Below, one piece after another: positions 13,961-25,700 of a DNA stretch of 64,000 bases (positions are counted from its first letter, which is position 1; each line of letters starts with the position of its first letter). This DNA comes from Leptoclinus maculatus (lineage: Eukaryota > Chordata > Actinopteri > Perciformes > Stichaeidae), in assembly GCA_032191485.1 (NCBI GenBank), contig JAVDOI010000010.1, positions 2,913,161-2,977,160 of the forward strand, read 5' to 3'. A model generated the notes under the pieces. It searched no databases, was not told where the DNA came from, and worked only from the letters and a program-made list of their open reading frames with translations. Made by a program: the position numbers and the translations under genes.

Positions 13961-16865
13961 TTTATTCAGAGGGAGTCCGTGATCAGAGAGCAGTGCGTCG
14001 GAGGGGAGGCATTCGGAGGCCGGATGGATGAGCGAGGCTCGACATTAAGGGGTTATCAGGTTGCCACTGGCAATCAAGTCTCGGCCGTTACTTTTTTAAC
14101 ACATGAGAGTAGAGACAGCAAGCAGCAAAACATGCATCCCAGTCTCTTCAGCTGTGTGTGTGAGAGGGGATGTCAGCTGCCAAAGTAGGGACGATGGGCA
14201 AACTGATGTTGTTGTCACTTGAGGAACACCACAAGGACTTCACTGCTGATGGGCCAATGGATCTGGTGGGGGATCAGCACAAAAGTCCAGACAACCAAAA
14301 TGAGTAAGGGATAGAATGGGTGAACAGGCAACCAGGGACTTGCTTATTCAGCGGTTTGCTCTTTTTCTCTGTTTCTGTTTCTCTTGAACCCTCTTATTAT
14401 TTGCCCTGTTTTGTTCATTATTAAAACCCTCTAATCATTATATTCTAACTCTTTTTATCTGTATTACTTCAGTTTGTTCATCTTTTCAGGGCCAAACTCT
14501 CGCAAGTCACTTTCACTTTAGATATTTATGGATAACTTAATGTAAATATATACAAAGTACAAGCGGATAACGGAAACACGCTTATGCAGCAGTTTCGAAA
14601 AAAGGTGCTCTGCTCGGCGTAAATGCAATCCGTGCGATGTGTTTTTGAGAGTAAGCTCGCGGGTGTGCGAGACGTCATGACCCACGGTGGCTTTTGCACA
14701 TCCACTCGGTATCGCTGTAGAGCTGCAAGCACAATACACGCCCACAAGTCGTTGGTCCTTTCGCTCATCCGTGGTGAGAGAATCATTATGGATGAGGGAC
14801 GGAGCAGCGCTCGCAGCAGCTGTTAATACTGTTGTGGTAATAACACGCTGTCGTCTTTTTGTTGCTTCCTACCCAGGAGCCATGGAAGACAACTCTTCAC
14901 ACATCCAGTGGGAACTAAAATCACGCTGTACAGCACCTTTAAGCCTTATGTTGACACAAGAGTGAGCCTTCTTTTCCCTCCGAAACAACAACATCTTATA
15001 TATAACTTAATTACAACCAGAAGAAATAGGTATAAACCCATCGATGAGCCTCATCGTTACGCTGGGAGAAATATCAGTTCATTATAGTGAACATGGGAAC
15101 CAAAGAATCGCAATCATGCAATACCACGCTAGTGACAAGCCAACTGCAGGGTACGGCAAGCACCCCACAACCGCCATGTTCACCTCATTTCTTCATTGGA
15201 TTTTTTTTTGCAATGGGAGTGCCGCGTATTTTTACGAGCGTCTATATTGCGCTGAGCGCTGCACGTTTTTCTTTTTCTGGTCTCCGAGAGTTGAAAAATG
15301 GGTAAAACGTGACGCTTGTTATACTGTCACTGTCGCCCAGCCGTCCAGTCACAATGGAAGAGTGGTGGGACGAACGCCAGAAAGACCAACCCTTCACATC
15401 CCACGTTAGGCCACAAGTGCTGACGATAACAGCAATAGAAGGTAGATAGAAAGGTCCCTCTTCTCTCCTTACGGGCTTCAGCCTTCATCCAGAACAAGTA
15501 CTCTACTTTTAGCCGAGATTTGTATTTATGTGGATATTCCATGTCGTAACAACCAAACACAATTATTATCACCGCAGGGGGAAATCCCTTCATCGCAAAA
15601 CAGCATTAGTCTTAACATCTCTCAAGTGAAAAAGCTTTGTCTTAAGTGAGATGAAGTCAACTCCTTCAAAAAGCGAATAGAAAAGCGTTAGAATAACAAA
15701 AACTAATGAACTGTTTTCTCCTGCTTGAGGGACGTACAGTCAGCGGCTACATTATAACATAAAACTCGCTCGTTAATTCAAACTGCCGGCTCCTCTGAGC
15801 ACTGAATGATGTGACTGCAGCTGAATATGTGAAGTATGCAGACGGGGGTCAAGAGGTTTAGCTGCTGCTAGACTAAAGCGTGAAATCAGCAAGATGTGTG
15901 ATGTGAGCAGAGTGGCTGGTTACTGCCACAGACTGTACAGTGGATGAAGTAATAAACAAAAAAGCGTGCAGTGCGCTGCCTTGAGAAACAAAAGCTGTCA
16001 CTGAGAGAGGTGGATGATTTAAGAAACATGACAGGGACATCTGTTGTCCCATCAGATCTCAGGGAGTGAAGCCGGAGAGTGAATGGGTGGCTGGAAAACT
16101 ACAATGATAGCGCCGTACAGAAACCTAATGGATTATATACCAAAGTCCCAAATGAGCATCGCCAGCACATGTAAACTGCCTCAAAGAATTGGATCCACCA
16201 GTGTGTAGGTATACTTAATAAAGTGTTTACAGTGTGATTATAGAGGTCAAATAGCCCAACATATAATCCACAAAAAGGATAAGTAAGCATTTGAATATGT
16301 TTATAGGCATGGGCATTTCTTGATGAAGCCACAAAGCTGCATAGAACCCTTTGCAGTGTGAGCTTTTTGACCTGGAGTATGCAACCACAAAGGCCAGTAA
16401 TCCCTGAAGTTTAAATTCGCACCGTTTTGTTACAGACACCCTCCCTACTCGGTCTCTTCTAACAGTTCAGAGCAGTGCAAGTTTTGGTGAAGTACCAAAA
16501 ATGCCAAACAGGTCCATTTAAAACACTAGTTCTCCACTGGTGGAGCACAGAACCCCCCCCCCTGTGTGTGTAAAATGAGTTTTAGTCTAAAGAGCACACC
16601 GTACATTGCTGAATTCATTGCTAATATTGTATTAGCCTGAGCAGAGGACGTGTTGATGGAGCTGGGCGAAAGAATATTGTTGCTTTTTCCAATCCTTGAG
16701 GTAAGTCATGCAAATGTTAGCCTTCTGGAGATATCGTACGAGATCTGAAGTTGTATAACTTTGATCTGCCTGCTTTGGGAGCTTCCCCGAGAACTACAAA
16801 CCTTCAAGGGCTTTTTTTAATGTTTGCATTTGCAAGTTAAAAAAAGAAAAGAATCCTCTGAGGGT

Positions 16866-16884
16866 AAAAAAAAAAAAAAAAAAA
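16866..16884. repeat. Poly-A run (19)
   Basis: Mononucleotide A run. No retroelement body is recognised beside it. Confidence 0.9.
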
Positions 16885-17150
16885 CAAGACACAAGCACTT
16901 ACCTCAAGTATGCAGGAGTGTGTGTGTAACAACTGACTACATGGATTCTTGTCGGAGCAATTCTGTAGGGAATTTGGTAGCGTGTTTCCAGAACCAAGCT
17001 CCAGCACAAGTCACAGTCCTTTAGTTTGTTCTTGTTCTTCATGCTGTGAAGTGAATGTAGCTGCCTTCAAGTGCGGGTTGGAAATGTCAATATCAAGGAA
17101 AACATTGTGAAATACAAAGTGAAATACAAAGTCTGCTCATGCTATACATT

Positions 17151-17171
17151 GGGGGGGGGGGGGGGGGGGGG
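17151..17171. repeat. Poly-G run (21)
   Basis: Uninterrupted G run, able in principle to form quadruplex DNA. Confidence 0.9.
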
Positions 17172-18744
17172 TTAAAAACACGACGACACACACACGTTCA
17201 AAACGAAACACGCCTTAGCTAGCAGCAGATTCAGGAGGCGGGGACGAGTCCAGGAATCAGGGATGAGGAGAAAGGCCAGGAAAGCACAGTTTGTTCTTAG
17301 TGAGCGACGGTAGATTCACTTCACGAATCCAACAATAATGCTCTGTAGCACCAGGCATTCTTTCTCCTTCCTTTTGTTGTTTTCTAAAAAAAAATGAGCA
17401 GACTACGAAATACAGCAATATCATCCATTCAAATGTCAAAATCAAAGGCGGAAATTCAACAAATGCAGGATTTTTCTTCCATTCACATTTAACTCAAAAC
17501 TGGATCCTTTTTGTCCTCATCTGTGTTTCCGTGTTCTCATTCTGTACCGGATCCATTACATGGGGCGTGCTTTGTGTTTAAGAGTGTGAGCGCTAATGAC
17601 TCTTCGTGTACCTTTGGGGGCTATTTGTGAAAGATCCGACACTAATGTAATGGTATTGGTGTGTAAATGTTTATTTTTCTCCCTGAGGAAAAAAAGCTGA
17701 GTAGTTTACTATTGTCTTCTCGAATAGCTAATGTTCCCAGCACGATGTTTCTCTTAATATCCGTCATTGACTTTGTTCAGCCAGGATCTGTAGAGATGCT
17801 GAGCATGCTGTTTCACAACTCTATTTTAACAAAGGATAGCTTGAAGAATTCTACATCAAAATGTCTTTACACTCTTTTTTTTCTCCCATTAGGCTTCTTC
17901 ACCATAAAAGCCAAGATACACTTATTTGTCATTTAGCTCTTATCCAGCAGCACATCTGTATCCACAGCATGTCACCAGACTCTGTTTGAAGCATGACAAA
18001 GATTGGATTACTATGTCATTACACTGCATTTTTAAATTCAATTCTCTTTTGATATCGACTCTCCTGCCCGTGAACCACTACGGGATGAAAGAGAAAGATA
18101 TTGTCAAAGATTCAAGACAAAATTATCAAACGCTCACCTCAGAGAGAAATATAATCGAGCAAAGATGAAAAAAAAGTTAGACAAGATCAAAGTGTTTTTT
18201 TTTGTTTTTTTTTTACATTCAACTTTCAAGCATGCTGGTTTTTGTGGTTCATTTTACACTTGGGGTATTTTTTGCAGAGTTGCCTTTTCTGTATAGAAAG
18301 AATATTTTACCTTCTCCTCTGTGACGCTGCATTAAGTGTCCTGATGGTTTTTTTGTTATAATTGAAACAAGGCAGTTTCATTTCAGCCCCACAGCGGGTG
18401 AGCCCCTCCCCATTTATCTCAGGGAAATACATGAAGTGACAGTATTGTTTCAGAGCATTCTCAGACAGAGTCGTTGAATAAGCGGCAACACACAAGCACA
18501 TGCGCGCTCGGTTTCCCCTGCAGCGGCCCTTTTTTTTTTGTACTTGCACGTTTAGAAAGCATCTCTAGTTTGAGAGGCTGATTACTGACAGATCTAATTA
18601 CCATCAAGGCAGGTGGAGGTATGAAAAAAGAAATGCTGAAAAACACTTGATGACAGTGTGATTATGTGCTTCTGTGTGTGCAGCAGTACTGTAGATTTGA
18701 AGGAGTATGTATCAGTGCACTTGGTTTTGTGTTGGCTACTGTGC

Positions 18745-18745
<1 letters not shown>

Positions 18746-18776
<31 letters not shown>
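18746..18776. repeat. (GT)n microsatellite
   Basis: GT run of about 31 bp. Confidence 0.95.
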
Positions 18777-18777
<1 letters not shown>

Positions 18778-20110
18778 CTCTCTGCTGGGTAAAAAAAAGT
18801 GAGTAAATGAAGCCAGTTTTTAGTGCCTGCAGCATGTTGATTCTCTTCACTCTGAATGAGTGGGTCTGTCCTTAATTGAGCCTCCATGAAAAAAAAAAAA
18901 AACCCTCCTCGTTGTGCGATGAAATGCTTGTGGGCATCAGCCTGCACCGGCACCCTTGTGACTTTGAAAACTCTTTCAAAGTTGTGTCATTGCCAGCGTA
19001 AAACTATGTATAGGGTTGTGTTAATGAAGTGTATGGGTATATATTTGGTAGGCGTTTAAAAGCCTTAAAGCGAGACTTCTCCTTTGTCTGTAGTGAGATA
19101 AGAAGGTTGCGTGACACTTTTATCTCACGATACATCTATTTTTACCTCCGTTTCTTTGTCGTAGAGGAGAGGCTTCAGAATGTGATATAAGCTGGTATAG
19201 CATAGAGCCTGTCTGAAATACTGGTAGCCCTTTTGAAGTCACAGCTGATTTATTCATGTCTTTATTCATTTAAATGTTTGTATTTATTTATTTTTCTTTC
19301 AAGGTTTATATTTTTTCCCTGTACCAAAACTCATTGTTCTTTCTTAGGAAATGATTTGATGATTACAAACCCTTAAAGTGTAAGGGTTACTCCTCGGGAT
19401 GCTTGTTAACCGACCATTAACCGTTGACGAGATGTCTTACGTGCATGGGTGCTGTGGTTTGAAGTGCTAACAAGCTGCCCAACTGTAACGATAACCTGTT
19501 CCACCGTTTACCGCCAGCTGCGGTGTGCATTGTGCAAAAACAGGCAACTGAGTCCCCAGTTCACCCGTCAGCAGAGAGAGTCAGCAGCCACGATGTTGCA
19601 TCATTGTCATGGAACACATGCAGACACTTTCCCAGTAGGTCTCCTGCGGCGTTGCATACTCTGTCAGGGCTTCCGCCAGTGTATTTGTGCAGGCCCGGCG
19701 GCCCGTTTTTGTGTGGCGACGAGCATGAAGTTAGCAGGAACGGTATAGCTTTAAATGTATAGCAGTGCAGTGTGTGTACTGTTTATTTGTTGGAGAATAA
19801 ATGCTACAACTCCTCAAGAGCCAAACCAAGTTCTTGCTTGCTACCTGCTGACTACGGTGAAGGGGGTTAGCACCAAAGCTAGCCACGCTTTTTGGCCCAG
19901 GCTCACTTAAGCTGAGCTGATTGAAGTGACAAGTTGCTCCTCAGAGTTTTACCAAAAAAGTCACTTATCGATTTAAAAGTTAATTATTAACGTCCCTTGA
20001 TCCGTCTCAAAATACTGTTATGTGTTTAGCAAAAACAAAAGTTGACTGATATATGGTCTCAAATACAGTATTGGTGACACTCGAGTGTAAGACACGATAT
20101 TATGGCAACT

Positions 20111-20150
20111 AAGGATGAACCAATTCATCGGCTGATATTCGCCTTGTTTA
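20111..20150. mobile_element. Short piece resembling fish 'gatgcaccgattcatcggccgatatt' repeat
   Basis: AAGGATGAACCAATTCATCG followed by GCTGATATTCGCC matches the start of a common fish hAT-like repeat with several changes. It is too short for more than a tentative call. Confidence 0.35.
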
Positions 20151-21402
20151 CCGCCATCGCCCTTTCAGCTAGTTCGATGGCAGTGGGCAGCCTTAACAGC
20201 TTTGCGCTTTGCTAAATGGTGTTTCAGATATTTGTGGTTAGACTCCGACATCAGAGGCAACTGCCGACTCGGATAAAAGGACTCTGGCTTGACGTGAGAG
20301 TGCAACGGTTGGCGTGTGCACGTGTTGTTTGTTTTCAAGTTTGCTTTCATCGAGCAGGCTGTTCAGCTCTGAGGCTCGCATCTCGGATGAGAGTGATGCT
20401 TATCATGCATCTTACTTTGTGGTAGGCTGCCAGTGATTTTTTTTCCTCTCTCCTTTTATCATTAATAGTCAAAGGAGGTGGTGCATTGTGTGATTATTTC
20501 TCTTTCATAGAGAGGCTCATGTTCAGCCCCGTGCCTACTGAAAGTTTGCACTTAATGGAAACACAAAGAGATTCTATTCTGTCTGAAAAACACAAGATGT
20601 GAAAGACAATTGTGTTTGTATTTATTCATTGATTTATTTTTTGCTTTTCTAAATTTTCTTTACGTTTAATTTATGTTTCATTAAAAAAAGAACATGTTTT
20701 CATTGGGCTATATAAACACTGAGTCGGTTGTATAGCCCTTTGAAGCCCCCATGAAATAATCTCTTTCATGTTAAAGGTTACATTAAATACATTTGTATGA
20801 TTGGATTTGTGCTCATTCAAAGATGAAACAACCAAAACAAACAACACAAATCTGCTATTCGCAAAATTGTTATTCCAAAAAACATCGTATCGGCCTCGAA
20901 TTTCACATCGGTGAAAATCCATTTGATCCGGGAGCTGTTTTCCCATCGTGCTTGTTACAGGAAGTGAGCGAAACATCCGCGCAGTGCCATCTATCATCAT
21001 CGCGTGTTTTCAGCCCGCACGGGAGCCGTCTACTGAAGCTAGCCGAAAGGGACGCGGCTCTGGCTAATGGCTGTGAACGAGACGGTTCCAGTTGGCTTCG
21101 TCCATCTCGCTCCTTCATCATCGGCATGCTTCTCGTTTGTTTTGGTGAACTCACCAGTTAAACGGCTCGTGTCGTGTCAGACAGCAGCATGCTTGAGGGG
21201 AAGGGTTTTTTAAAACATTTTTCCATCTCTTTGGTTGGGAGTGTATTCTATCAAGGACAAAGTCATTGTTAAAAGCATTAGAGGCACCGTCTGAAGCGAG
21301 GCATGCTGTAGGTTGTAACATATCAGCAGTTGTCTTTCCCCTACGGGACTTTTATGATGTACTGTATGTGTCAACACTCTTTAAGTGAGTGGTCCTGATC
21401 AC

Positions 21403-21424
21403 CACACACACACACACACACACA
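21403..21424. repeat. (CA)n microsatellite
   Basis: CA run of about 22 bp. Confidence 0.93.
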
Positions 21425-21589
21425 ACCTCGTACGCAGAGGTTGTTCCACTTTGCCTTGATGTTCAGGTGGGTGCCAAAGATCTTGAAAGGGAAGTGTGAC
21501 TGTGCGAACAGTGTGAGTACGCATGAATTAAAGAAAACAACAAACATTTTAATTTTCCCTCAATGAGACAAACTTAAAAGGACGCCTGA

Positions 21590-21591
<2 letters not shown>

Positions 21592-21630
<39 letters not shown>
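21592..21630. repeat. (CA)n microsatellite
   Basis: CA run of about 39 bp. Confidence 0.95.
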
Positions 21631-21632
<2 letters not shown>

Positions 21633-22449
21633 GGATTCTCCCTGTTTCTCATTTTATGTGCAGATGTTTCAACGTTTTCACCCTAAATGATCAAAAAAGA
21701 AGGCGGAGCCTTGTGATAAGAAGTCTTCCATCTGGCCCTCACAAAAGGCAGCAGCTGAGAGCAGTAGCCTGCCTCACCCACATGAGATGCATTGTGCTGA
21801 TTAAAGAGGCTCTCGAATACAGACTACACAGGCTCATCCTCGTGTTTTCCCCCATCTCAACAGTCTTCTGCCCACGCATACACAGACGCGAACATGCTAA
21901 AACTCAAGGGAATCGTGCTTAAATTTACTGCCGTGACAGGCTGACGCACCGACATATAATTGCTTTTTTTTTGTCTTGTCTTTGTGCTTTCAAGACACGA
22001 GCTGTCGACACACTTTGCAAGATAGATCTCTGCAGCTTGAGAGAGATGTTTGCTGCCGTTGGTGACAAAACTCAATGAAGTAAAATAGCCACATTAAAGG
22101 CGAACGTCAGCTCGGCACCGTTTTATCCGTACCGATGTGCGACTGTCGGCTTGAAGGATCCACATCAGTTTTTCCTCCGAGCGGCTGTGTTCCCTGTTCT
22201 CACTTCCACATTCAATGCAGAGCGGATTACAGCGACGCCACTCAAAACCATTTCCCGACTGAAATCCATCCATCACATTCCTGTATTCCTCCCAAGTGGA
22301 CATGTTTGTGAAATACATTCAAAGGTTCTCAGCCACTTCCAAAATCCCTTGAGCAGTTTATTTTTTTCTTTTCTTCTAAAGCCAATTATTTCACATCAGA
22401 TCAAAGGCATTTATTTACCATTTAGGATAAGCTGATGGCAGTGGGACTG

Positions 22450-22473
22450 AACACACACACACACACACACACA
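22450..22473. repeat. (CA)n microsatellite, about 120 bp before tnr exon 1
   Basis: CA run of about 24 bp in the intron end before the exon 1 acceptor. Confidence 0.95.
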
Positions 22474-22594
22474 AACATATATGTTTCCATCTTACCACAC
22501 CTCACAACTACACTGGAACAGTGTACATTATGTATTTTTAATGCACCACTGACGGCTTTTTCTCTCCTCCCACCTTTTTCTCATTCGTCCGCAG

Positions 22595-22716
22595 GTGTCA
22601 GGTGCACAGGACTGGTGAGGTTTCTTCCCAGCATGCCACTGGCGCAGCAGCACCACAGGGCCACTGTGCCCACAGCAGTCTGGATCCTTGCTTTTTCTCT
22701 GTTTCTTGCTCTACAG
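22595..22716 (+). CDS. tnr: tnr exon 1 (first coding exon): 38 nt of 5'UTR, start codon, signal peptide
   Basis: The exon starts after an acceptor (cgtccgcag) and ends at donor gtacaa, so at least one untranslated exon must lie upstream. The start ATG is at 22633, with A at -3, and the 38-nt leader in this exon contains no other ATG. It codes residues 1-28, beginning MPLAQQHH. A hydrophobic run (WILAFSLFLAL) forms the core of the signal peptide, which continues into exon 2. The exon ends in phase 0. The reading frame stays open upstream of the acceptor, but that part is intron. The start choice rests on the signal peptide position and the Kozak context; I have not seen transcript evidence. 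Confidence 0.85.
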
Positions 22717-25700
22717 GTACAAATTTGTTAGGATAAAAAATAACCCTGTCCATTTCCCCCCTGAGCTGCCCTGGGCTTTTTTATTTTCCGCCATATAAAT
22801 TATTTATTTTCAATCTACTATTTTTGGCAGCCATGTTAATCACTTGACTGTGGGCACAAATCCACACTGACCAGTTTGAGTATCAGAGAGAAGTGATGAT
22901 TTGCAGTTTAGTGTTGTTTTCCTGTGCATTGCTCCTACAAAGTACACCTTTTTTTTGTTTGTTATAAGGGAGCAAGCACAAAGTGTTACACATTGATCGT
23001 TCACTCAGCCCCACTTTCCGTAGTTTCTGTGGCTACGTCTGTCAAGCTTTCCCTGTTCTTGCATTGTTATGCACATATGCATGCTGCTGTGATAATGGTG
23101 GCAGATTTACCACTCAAAACTCTCAGTAAAGAATAGTTCCCGCTGTCAGACAGAGGTAGACGAGAGCAGGTTCCTCATTTCTAGACCGTCAATGTTGTCG
23201 GCTAAAATGTCGACCGCTGTAGTTACCCACCTACTTTGCTAATTAAGCTAACTTTCCAACTATGGTTTTAAATTATAGTCTTCTAGAGAAACATTGGATG
23301 TAGTTGCTGAAACTCTTAACTGGACTGGTTTCCACACGGTGAGGAAATACTGCACCTGTAACCCCACAGACTACCTATTGTCCGCTAATGATGTGCCTCG
23401 GAAGTAATGCGTGGTTAGTCGGAAGCTACTTTAGCAGACATGCTAACATTTGGGAAGATAAACACGCCATTTAATCAACCCCCTACACTTCTACGTGTGT
23501 GTTTTAGCTCTGGAAAGACAAACACCCTCCAAACTCTTTAAATGCGGAGCTAGTGTTCAGACTACAGCGGAATGCAGATCTCTGTAAAAAATGTGGAGAA
23601 GTCCAAACCTTGACAGACCTGCTGTGCCAAGTTAGGGTTGCTAAGCTATATTTAAAAAAAAAAAAGAATTGCTGTTTAGTGAATGGGTTTTGCCAGTTGC
23701 GCACAGATAGTGCTAGCAATCATAACTACCTCTGAAGACATTATCAATCAAATCTACAATTCTACAAAGGTCACATTCTACAAGATGGTGTCTATCTGTG
23801 GCTTTATTTTCCTGCTTTTCATTCTTTCTCCCTTGAAATGTTACTCGTTTTATCCAATCTTAGGAATGATACGTTATTTCTGCCAGATAAAAAGAAAGCA
23901 CAATCTTAAAATACCGAACTGTCACCAGATCTTTTGAAAAAGACCCAACATTGTAATGTTGAAATGGTTTTGTCAGCCAACCAGTGAGACAATCCGTCAC
24001 ATGCTGTGTATTAGTGTCATCTTGTTTTTATGTCCTCCCTGGGTTGTTATCTTAGTCTTCACTCCATCATCTGCTGTAAACACAAGATATAAAGGACAAA
24101 AACAAAACCAGGTGCAGTGTTTTTTGTTTTGTTTCATATTGTCTCTCTCTCTCCAGGGCGTCGTTCATGCTGCTCCATCAGGAGACAACAAGCTGGTTCG
24201 TACCACCAGAGTGAGGCGACAGACCCCGGGGGGGGATCAGCCCCCCTCCTCTTCCTCAGCCAACGAGAGCCTGCGGGAGCAACCCGTGGTCTTTAACCAC
24301 GTCTACAACATCAATGTACCCTTGGAGTCTCTGTGCTCCGTCGACCTGGACGCCTCCGCACCGCCTGCCCCGGGGGATGGTGAGGGCTTCTCATCGATCG
24401 AGCGTTTGGGTTTAAACTCGCTATAGTCATCACATCTATTGCCCCGGAGGCGCCTCTTGTTCTCTCAGAGACACACAAAGCGTGTTGTTTTTAGACACTT
24501 TTTAAGACCAATTCTTTTTGATCCAAAGGTTCTCGTGCCGAGTTGGGGTCCAGACCTTCTGTGGAGGGACCAATGGATCCCAGTGGACCAACAGAATACA
24601 CGGAGCAGACGCTGGATTCAGACAGCCAGGTGTGTGTTTGAGCAGTATTTTGATTAGGACGACACAAGACTGAGGTGTGAAGAGACTTCTTGTGAGTGAT
24701 TTAGGCAGACTGCCTCACGTTGCGAGGCGTCATCTAAAGGACAACATCTGTTTCCTCACACGGTCATTTACATACTGATGTGTATGCTGATGTGTTGTTT
24801 AGCTCAGACATAATTAAAGTGTAACTTCAACCCAAAACAAAAGAGCAGAATGTTTTTTCGAGCGCTTAACTCCCGAGCACTGCTGACTCTAGAGGCTGTG
24901 GTCGTTGTGAATTCACGTCCATAACTATTGATGGACTGGTAGTTACAATATTAAAACATTAATGGAATATCGTCCAACCACTACTGTGCACCATGTGTCG
25001 GGTTTCTCCAAAATGTGTCTTGAATAACAAGACGAACACTGTTTCGCATACATACCAAAACATACATCACAAACTATCCTCACCTCTATTGTCCATCTAT
25101 ATGCTAATGTTACAGTCATATTCTTATTTTAGTATACCACCTCACACATGACCCCGTTGAGCTTGTTTGCACTCATTAGAGCGGCCACACTTTGCTCTTA
25201 CTGTTGGGGAGAGGTGGGTAATGTAATAAGTGGATATTTTTCATTACACCATGAAAACTGACGCTGGCCTCAGTTCTCCCTGACAGACAAAACTATAACC
25301 TTTTTTTTTTTTGCCACTTTTCAAACCTACAAGGCTAGGTGAGTGAAGTATCACTTCAGAGTCAACACAATCCGCATTGTCCCATAATTTGGCGATAAAT
25401 TGCCCGATAAGCTTAGTTATTGCCCTGAGGTGACAATACGCACATCTTTAACCGAACTGTACTACTTCTTCCTCTTCAGGTAACATTCACTCACCGCATC
25501 AACATCCCAAAAGCTGCATGTGGCTGCCCGGCAACAACCACGATCCAGCAACTTGCCACCAGGGTGGAGATGCTGGAGAGAGAAGTTTCCCTGCTCAGAG
25601 CTCAGTGTGGGTCTGGATGCTGTGGGGAGAGCTCAGCCATGGGTGAGTGCTGTTAAACAGTGACAACAAAGTAGGTTTGATAAAGCTGGAGGATGTTGTT

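Noticed and set aside
15044..15409. 121-codon open frame upstream of tnr
   Set aside because: No domain, signal or splice context is recognised; it fits chance or a degraded repeat.
22435..22632. Start of tnr at an upstream ATG in the same frame (22435)
   Set aside because: It would translate a CA microsatellite and an intron acceptor. The ATG at 22633 is followed directly by a signal peptide.
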